This document shows, piece after piece, positions 6,886-11,543 of a DNA stretch of 11,543 nucleotides. The position numbers and the translations under genes are program-made. This DNA comes from CAZGQY01 sp964528035 (GTDB lineage Bacteria; Pseudomonadota; Gammaproteobacteria; Methylococcales; UBA1147). Each line of letters starts with the position of its first letter. The stretch's first letter is position 1. The stretch lies in contig CAZGQY010000137.1 in the NCBI GenBank assembly GCA_964528035.1, positions 1-11,543 of the forward strand, in the 5' to 3' direction. Under the pieces are notes generated by a model, which worked only from the letters and a program-made list of their open reading frames with translations, did no database searches and was not told the origin of the DNA.

Positions 6886-7092
6886 CTACTCTAGAGCAAT
6901 TGTACCTTCTATCGATTCACATAGATCAATTTCTGGTAACTCTAAGGTTACTTTCACAGCCAACGTTTCTGATCCTGTTAATCTGCCATCTTCCAAGGCT
7001 TGTCGTACTGCTTGCTCTATTTCCCTTTGCGAATTTATTCCGATCTTTTTTAAATACTTACGGATTGACATATTAAATACATCGTCATTCAT
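6886..7092 (-). CDS. DUF6494 family small protein, 68 aa
   Basis: Small protein beginning MNDDVFNMSIRKYLKKIGINS and continuing with QREIEQAVRQALEDGRL, a pattern I associate with DUF6494. These are small proteins of unknown function with an N-terminal helical part that resembles a simple DNA- or partner-binding module. The C-terminal half (VKVTLELPEIDL...IEGTIALE) is probably a beta-hairpin or sheet. There is no signal peptide or membrane segment. The ATG at 7092 is chosen over an in-frame TTG four codons upstream, because GGAGG lies five bases before the ATG and overlaps the codons of the longer version. Single gene, divergent from the hydrolase. Family name from memory; function unknown. Confidence 0.8.
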   Translation of the reverse strand: MNDDVFNMSIRKYLKKIGINSQREIEQAVRQALEDGRLTGSETLAVKVTLELPEIDLCESIEGTIALE

Positions 7093-7097
7093 TTCAG

Positions 7098-7102
7098 CCT
7101 CC
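7098..7102 (-). promoter_or_regulatory. Ribosome binding site that fixes the DUF6494 start
   Basis: GGAGG on the minus strand, five bases upstream of the ATG at 7092. Because it lies inside the first codons of a longer TTG-initiated version, it argues for the shorter protein. Confidence 0.75.
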
Positions 7103-7198
7103 AAATCAAATGTGCCACATAAACAGACGGTCGACGTGTTACGATGATACTCTTTAAAGAGCCAGCGTACCCAATGTCCCTCTTAAACAAATTCTACT

Positions 7199-8113
7199 AT
7201 GAATCTTAGCGAACAATTTTTCACCTTGTTAAACCAATCTGATCCCATTTTAAGCGACTCCGAAATCCAGGAACTGCAGTCCCAAATTCATGTCGTTTTA
7301 CTGAAAGGTTTTCTCGGCGATATTTTACCGAAAAGATTCGATTCTTACTTCGCTGATTCCATGCGATGGATGCAAAGCAATAGCATACAATACACACGCA
7401 TAGAGCCTGACTCAGGATTCGGCACACAGAAATTGTCCGAGAATAATGCGATACACATCGCCAGCACCCTGGAAAAACTGCACCATCATTCGCCCAACAA
7501 GACTATGCTGATTGTTTCTCATAGTAAAGGCGGTATCGATATTCTGGAAGCGCTTTGTTCGCGCATGGATTTAACCGATAAACAGGTGTCCGGGTGGATC
7601 AGTTTGCAGGCCCCATTCGCGGGTACGCCTGTCGCAGACTGGGCTACCTCTAACCGTGTGATTAATTGGATTATTGAAGTCATTCTCGAAAAAATCTTTA
7701 ACGGCGACAGAACCGTGACCAAATCAATGCGGGTTCGTGACCGGAAGAAAATCCTGGGGAGCAAAGCAGAAGCCATCACCGTGTTAAATCAACGTATTAA
7801 GCTATTAAATTTTGCAACTCACATCACAGCATCCGATCGCTCATTATTTACACCGCTAAGATATCTGATGGACCGAATAGCCAGACAAAAAAACGATGGA
7901 TTATTACCGGAACAAAGCCAACTACTCAAAGTGAACGAACAAGCCTGCTGTCCGTTTGTCATCGCACCGCATATTGATCATATTTATCCGGTCATACCCA
8001 TCCGACCTCCATCCGGTACCCACACAACACCAGATCGTGAACGACTTTTCGCGGCGTTGTTGAAAGTTTGGCGTGAAATAAAACTCGAGAAAACTTCATA
8101 CAACATTGGCTAA
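7199..8113 (+). CDS. Alpha/beta hydrolase, lipase/PGAP1-like, 304 aa
   Basis: A serine hydrolase of the alpha/beta fold, most like the lipase/PGAP1-type esterases. The oxyanion-loop strand VVLLKGFLGD is at 32-41. The nucleophile elbow VSHSKGG is at 106-112 with Ser109; the first glycine of GxSxG is replaced by serine, as in several PGAP1-like proteins. The strand after it carries LQAPFAGTPVADW at 136-148, close to the SxPxxGTP loop of lipases. The acid is probably Asp233 in KNDGLLPEQS and the base His261 in HIDHIYPV. No signal peptide or lipobox is seen, so it is probably cytoplasmic; the substrate is unknown. The ATG at 7199 lacks a good Shine-Dalgarno. It is divergent from DUF6494 and convergent with the lipoprotein genes. 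A perfect palindrome CTCTTTAAAGAG (7150-7161) lies upstream. Confidence 0.88.
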   Translation: MNLSEQFFTLLNQSDPILSDSEIQELQSQIHVVLLKGFLGDILPKRFDSYFADSMRWMQSNSIQYTRIEPDSGFGTQKLSENNAIHIASTLEKLHHHSPNKTMLIVSHSKGGIDILEALCSRMDLTDKQVSGWISLQAPFAGTPVADWATSNRVINWIIEVILEKIFNGDRTVTKSMRVRDRKKILGSKAEAITVLNQRIKLLNFATHITASDRSLFTPLRYLMDRIARQKNDGLLPEQSQLLKVNEQACCPFVIAPHIDHIYPVIPIRPPSGTHTTPDRERLFAALLKVWREIKLEKTSYNIG

Positions 8114-8298
8114 GAAATTCTCAACCCGTCATCTTTCTCGATTAGAATACAGGTATTTAGTTTATTCGGGTTCTGTACCAGACATGTCACAATTAGTCTT
8201 ACATAAGGATCACATGACCCGAACAATCAAGGACTGACACCTTAAGTGCCGAACAGACTGAATAGATACAGGATACTTTTCCATTGGACTAAAGGCCT

Positions 8299-9264
8299 CT
8301 ACTTAGTACCACCTTTTGGGGTATTTTTACCAGTTTCTGGCAATTTATTCTCGGTTATTTCTTCTTTAATAAGATTAACCGCAGATCGATTAATTAGCTC
8401 CACCAGTTCCAAATATTGCTTTTTGTTAATTGCGCGGTTTAAATAGGCATTACACACAAAAGACAGGTTATCCCGACTCCATTGCAATCCCTGGGATCGA
8501 CGTAGTAATGGGGCCATAACGGTCGTTATCGTACGAATCATACTTGTGTCTAATTTACCCTTCGCTACATTTTTTTGTCCATTGTTCGGATCGCCTGCTG
8601 AAGCAGCATCAGCAGCAGCTTGTGTTGCGATTTTCCATTCAGTTTCAGCGGATTTTGCATCTGCGTCATAACCCGCAACATCAACCGCTAAATTATCTGC
8701 ATCGCGGCGAGCAGCCTTCGCCGCTGATGCAAGATCACCATCGCCCGGTGCTGCATCTGCTGCATTTTCTGCTTCATCTGCAGCCTCTTCAGACCGAGCC
8801 GTCGCATTTCTGGTTGCTGCAACACGAGCGTTCGCTCGGGCTAAATTTCGTGCAGCCCGGTGAGCATCTTCACGACTGGCCTTTCTATAGTCTAAAAGAG
8901 CCGTTCTACGATCAACAATGTCTGACTGAGACTCCGGAACTTTCGCCTCAGCGGTAAAAGCCGCTGCAAAGGCGCCGGAGATATCAACCATTGCATCTGG
9001 AGGCGGTTCAGCACAAAATTCGCCTCTCTGCCAACGGTCGTCACCGGGTTCATCAATTATTTTCCCATCGTTTAAACGATAGAGTGCTACCCGATGTGCT
9101 GCATCCGTTGCCAGGGTGCCGATAACAGCGTTTAGACGATTAGAATTTATATAATCTTCCGACACTGGGTTGATCTCTCGCTGAGTGAATGTTCTTAATC
9201 CACAACCCGAAATGACAATAAGCAATACTAGAAGTAATATAAAATCAATTTTTTTAATATTCAC
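8299..9264 (-). CDS. Paralogous lipoprotein A with alanine-rich insertion, 321 aa
   Basis: Family not recognised. From the GTG at 9264 the protein starts VNIKKIDF and has a 20-residue lipoprotein signal ending in the lipobox VISGC (Cys21). The +2 residue is Gly, so Lol sorting to the outer membrane is expected. An upstream in-frame GTG at 9309 would add 15 residues, but it gives an over-long n-region. The core shares blocks with the upstream gene: TDAAHR (53-58), GEFCAEPPPDAMV (81-93), PLLRRSQGLQW (252-262) and a second cysteine in the following segment (Cys271). Cys84 and Cys271 could form a periplasmic disulfide. Residues 97-225 are an Ala/Asp/Arg-rich, probably coiled-coil insertion almost absent from the paralogue. 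It follows its paralogue closely and is presumably co-transcribed. Confidence 0.85.
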   Translation of the reverse strand: MNIKKIDFILLLVLLIVISGCGLRTFTQREINPVSEDYINSNRLNAVIGTLATDAAHRVALYRLNDGKIIDEPGDDRWQRGEFCAEPPPDAMVDISGAFAAAFTAEAKVPESQSDIVDRRTALLDYRKASREDAHRAARNLARANARVAATRNATARSEEAADEAENAADAAPGDGDLASAAKAARRDADNLAVDVAGYDADAKSAETEWKIATQAAADAASAGDPNNGQKNVAKGKLDTSMIRTITTVMAPLLRRSQGLQWSRDNLSFVCNAYLNRAINKKQYLELVELINRSAVNLIKEEITENKLPETGKNTPKGGTK

Positions 9265-9320
9265 AATATTATCTCGTAATGCGTTAAATACATTCCCTGT
9301 TGAAGACACTATTTTTCTGG

Positions 9321-10025
9321 TTAGTCGCCTTTACATGATGATGGGTCTTTTATACACTTGGATATTCTTTGAACATCTTTAGTCCCGAGTGTGACTCCAG
9401 GAAAGTCCTTGTTTCCCTGCAGCGGCACCTCGAATGCCGGAAGATTATCCATTTCAGCTTTAACAAGTCCTTTCGACTGCTCGATAACCCATTTCATTTT
9501 TTTGTAGTACTCATCTTTAGTGATTGTTCGATTCATGAAAGCGCTGCAAAAATAAGACAGCGTATCGCGATTCCATTGCAAGCCCTGTGAGCGTCGCAGC
9601 AGCGGACTCATTGCAGTCGCAATCTCCCGTGCAAAAGCAGTCTTCCCTTCACCTTCAGCTGAAGCACGCGGCAAAAGTCCTCCACTTGCCGCTGAGGCAG
9701 CCGCTGATTGTGGTTCGGGAAGCGTCAGATCCAACGCCAATACCATACCAAATTGAGCCGCCATATTGACCATGGCATCCGGGGGAGGTTCTGCGCAAAA
9801 CTCCCCTACCTGCCACTCATCGTTTGATACGTGCTTACCATCAGACATTCTAATCGTAGTAATGCGATGCGCGGCATCAGTTGCCATGGATCCTAGTTCT
9901 CTAGGAAATGATCCAACATAGTCTTCCAGCACTGGATTGGTTTCCCGGGGTGAAAACCATCGATGACCGCACCCGGTTAAGAATAACACCCCAATTATTA
10001 ATGGGAAAACGCTTGTTTTTATCAT
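9321..10025 (-). CDS. Paralogous lipoprotein B, compact form, 234 aa
   Basis: Family not recognised, but clearly a paralogue of the next gene downstream. Signal MIKTSVFPLIIGVLFLTGC ends in a lipobox with Cys19 and +2 Gly, predicting an outer-membrane lipoprotein. Shared blocks are TNPVLEDY (29-36), TDAAHR (49-54), GEFCAEPPPDAMV (74-86), PLLRRSQGLQW (141-151), and YFCSAFMNRTI with Cys160. Between them only about 50 residues lie where the paralogue has about 160. Two further cysteines, 224 and 231, are in the C-terminal tail (SKCIKDPSSCKGD) and are unique to this copy. The ATG at 10025 has AAGGGAT four bases upstream, a good start. An unconvincing small ORF ends 12 bases upstream. Confidence 0.87.
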   Translation of the reverse strand: MIKTSVFPLIIGVLFLTGCGHRWFSPRETNPVLEDYVGSFPRELGSMATDAAHRITTIRMSDGKHVSNDEWQVGEFCAEPPPDAMVNMAAQFGMVLALDLTLPEPQSAAASAASGGLLPRASAEGEGKTAFAREIATAMSPLLRRSQGLQWNRDTLSYFCSAFMNRTITKDEYYKKMKWVIEQSKGLVKAEMDNLPAFEVPLQGNKDFPGVTLGTKDVQRISKCIKDPSSCKGD

Positions 10026-10037
10026 GTTTATCCCTTT

Positions 10038-10256
10038 TTAGATAATGCAAAACACCCTGTCTCTTAATTTTACCAATATTGGTGGAATTAATTCTAGTAC
10101 CATCGATTTCGTAAGCAGGCAGCCATTCTCACTGTCGGCAAAATATGGATTGAACTGAAACTCCCTGTTGAAATCCATTTGGTACGCTAAATCATCTAAG
10201 ACCCACTTATCCACCGACCTGTTGATCGGGTAAATTGTTGCTAGCAACAATGCCAA
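10038..10256 (-). CDS. Doubtful small ORF upstream of the lipoprotein pair
   Basis: A 72-codon frame opening with TTG and stopping 12 bases before lipoprotein B. The first internal ATG is at 10178. Neither start has a visible ribosome site. The sequence (for example SVDKWVLDDLAYQMDFN and FNPYFADSENGCLL) is not low-complexity and looks protein-like, but I recognise nothing in it. The reading frame continues open a few codons further up to a TGA. It could be a real small protein, the remnant of a larger gene, or a chance frame. Confidence 0.25.
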   Translation of the reverse strand: MALLLATIYPINRSVDKWVLDDLAYQMDFNREFQFNPYFADSENGCLLTKSMVLELIPPILVKLRDRVFCII

Positions 10257-10585
10257 GAGGTCATCCGTGAATAGAAATCACTGCGAAAGAAAGTCGTTCA
10301 TAAATTATTTTTGAAGTAATTCACACTTTCAACCAGAACTTTTTGAATTTTGACTGTCGAAGACTAGAATTTAGTTTTTAGCTGTCTACAAAACATCCTT
10401 TACTGTAGCTATTAATCATATTGAATACTTAGATTACAAGTTATTGTTTATTACTAATAATATTATAAAATAGCATTCACCTCGATATTTTATAATAGAA
10501 ATTCGATCAACCAATGACTTACACTTTCTAAGAATAAATTAGTAAATAGTTACTCCACATCAATTATTAAATAAAGGGTTTAAGT
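10257..10585. promoter_or_regulatory. AT-rich divergent spacer upstream of the protease
   Basis: About 330 bases, strongly AT-rich, with no gene. It separates the leftward lipoprotein genes from the rightward protease, so both promoters should lie here. It contains the perfect 12-bp inverted repeat TATTATAAAATA (10461-10472) / TATTTTATAATA (10486-10497) with a 13-base spacer. The right arm includes a TATAAT reading toward the protease and the left arm its mirror image reading toward the lipoproteins. Matching -35 hexamers at standard spacing are poor. Confidence 0.45.
10574..10578 (+). promoter_or_regulatory. Ribosome binding site of the protease GTG start
   Basis: AAGGG seven bases upstream of the GTG at 10586. 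This supports GTG as the start, since no in-frame ATG precedes the signal peptide. Confidence 0.65.
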
Positions 10586-11543
10586 GTGATTAATAAAATT
10601 CGAAGAGCTTCCTCGGCAACTGCTTTAACCATTCTGTTGCTATCTATGCCGATATCCAGTCATTCTGCTCCAACCAAACGGCCTGATTTGCCACCACAGG
10701 CTCAAATTCATGTCGCTCCTTTTAGAATAATTAGAATTGAGTATGAAGGCCTAACTGCCTTAGCGCAGGCGCACTATACAACGGTGGATGACCCTGCTAA
10801 CCATGAAACCTCAGATTTTCCCGGCGTGGCAAAACTCATTTTGGATCTGTTAATTGATGGCGAGGTCGGAAGTGTTGGCTGTACTGGAACGTTATTGTTA
10901 GGAGGGATGCATGTTCTGACTGCGGCACATTGCGTCAGCGATGAAGCAGGAAACGATATTCTACAGTCAGGCGTGGCAACATTTACTAATTCGGGAGCAG
11001 AAGAAGCGATAAACATCGATTCAATAACTATCCACCCAAACTGGGATGGTAATTTCATCAAAGGAGATGACATTGCCATTTTGACACTGACATCACAAGC
11101 AAGCATGACTGGATACGATATCGACAGAAACAGTAAAGATGATATCCAATCGATCGGCGACAAAGTTGGCTTCGGACTCTCCGGTATGGGCACGCCAGAA
11201 GATACCCTGACATTAGAGTTCGGCACTAAAAGAAACGGCCAGAATAAATATGACGCAACAGCCGATACCATGCTCAAAGCTTTAGGACTGCGATCAGGCA
11301 GAGACTTTGTTCGAGGTGCTGTCCTGCAATATGATTTTGATAATGGCGAAGACGCCCACGACGCTTTTAAGTTTTTCTTTGGTATTCCCGGCTTGGGACT
11401 GGGTGACGATGAAGTCAGCTCAGCACCCGGTGATTCAGGGGGACCCACCATTAAAGGCGGCATAATTCAAGGTGTAACCTCCTATGGTACACGGCGAAAC
11501 GGTTCTAAACTTCTTGACACGAGGATTTCATTCGTGGTGGTTG
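10586..11543 (+). CDS. Secreted trypsin-like (S1) serine protease, C-terminus beyond the window
   Basis: 319 codons are visible and the frame is still open at the edge. It begins with GTG and a signal peptide: MINKIRRASS, then a hydrophobic ALTILLLS stretch, with probable cleavage near SSHSA, residues 24-28. It is presumably exported by Sec to the periplasm or outside. The chymotrypsin-fold triad is complete: His115 in LTAAHCV, Asp162 in GDDIAIL and Ser284 in APGDSGGP. Cys99 and Cys116 would make the standard disulfide next to the histidine. The cysteine usually found four residues before the serine is replaced by alanine. The residue six before Ser284 is Ser278, so trypsin-like Arg/Lys preference is not predicted. 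A propeptide-like stretch of about 50 residues follows the signal. C-terminal domains may follow outside the window. Identity as S1 family is firm; substrate unknown. Confidence 0.93.
   Translation, partial: MINKIRRASSATALTILLLSMPISSHSAPTKRPDLPPQAQIHVAPFRIIRIEYEGLTALAQAHYTTVDDPANHETSDFPGVAKLILDLLIDGEVGSVGCTGTLLLGGMHVLTAAHCVSDEAGNDILQSGVATFTNSGAEEAINIDSITIHPNWDGNFIKGDDIAILTLTSQASMTGYDIDRNSKDDIQSIGDKVGFGLSGMGTPEDTLTLEFGTKRNGQNKYDATADTMLKALGLRSGRDFVRGAVLQYDFDNGEDAHDAFKFFFGIPGLGLGDDEVSSAPGDSGGPTIKGGIIQGVTSYGTRRNGSKLLDTRISFVVV

Noticed and set aside
7093..7104. TTG-initiated longer form of the DUF6494 protein
   Set aside because: The extra codons are themselves the GGAGG ribosome site for the ATG at 7092.
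8165..8223. TTCGGGT / ACCCGAA inverted repeat between the hydrolase and lipoprotein A
   Set aside because: Seven-base arms separated by a 45-base loop are within chance expectation; no T-run or other support.
8544..8957. Plus-strand frame of 137 codons opposite lipoprotein A
   Set aside because: His/Leu/Gln-rich product created by antisense reading of the alanine-rich insertion; no ribosome site or recognisable motif.
10774..11463. Long minus-strand frame of 229 codons opposite the protease
   Set aside because: It lies wholly antisense to a protease with an intact triad and signal peptide. Its Ser/Pro-rich composition is what reverse reading of that gene would give.
1..11543. CRISPR array, tRNA, rRNA, intact transposase, toxin-antitoxin pair or phage defence cassette
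   Set aside because: No regularly spaced repeats, tRNA-like cloverleaf, rRNA sequence or diagnostic protein motifs of such systems were seen on either strand.

Overview
The window reads as chromosomal DNA of a gammaproteobacterium of moderate-to-low GC, probably marine or aquatic. The main evidence is the mlaF-mlaE-mlaD gene order, with proteins whose lengths and motifs follow the enterobacterial Mla proteins closely. A DUF6494-type small protein and several outer-membrane-type lipoproteins fit this. Genus cannot be fixed from what is visible.

Left part (1-1989, minus strand): the start of a phospholipid-trafficking operon. mlaF (ATPase) is followed by mlaE (permease) and by mlaD (MCE-domain substrate-binding protein), which runs off the left edge. 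A candidate sigma70 promoter lies just upstream of mlaF. The next 300 bases are non-coding and hold a 13-bp direct repeat and insertion-sequence-end-like motifs.

Middle-left (2276-3790): two divergently transcribed membrane proteins of unknown function, 142 and 298 aa, around a short shared control region. The convergent gap after the second (3791-4090) is largely filled by a roughly 160-bp near-palindromic element with perfect 8-bp terminal inverted repeats and flanking TAA triplets. It looks like a MITE or other mobile structured repeat, and is the most distinctive non-coding object here.

Middle (4091-8113): a two-gene unit reading leftward, an NADPH-dependent FMN reductase family protein then acetoacetyl-CoA synthetase, with a 7-bp inverted repeat upstream as candidate operator. 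Next come a DUF6494 small protein (minus) and a divergent alpha/beta hydrolase with a lipase/PGAP1-like SHSKGG nucleophile elbow (plus).

Right part (8299-11543): two adjacent paralogous lipoproteins of a family I do not recognise. They share an EFCAEPPPDAMV block and a PLLRRSQGLQW block. One carries an alanine-rich, probably coiled-coil insertion that the other almost lacks. A doubtful small ORF precedes them. After an AT-rich 330-base spacer with a perfect 12-bp inverted repeat, a secreted chymotrypsin-fold (S1) serine protease starts on the plus strand and runs off the right edge.

No tRNA, rRNA, CRISPR array or intact transposase gene was seen.
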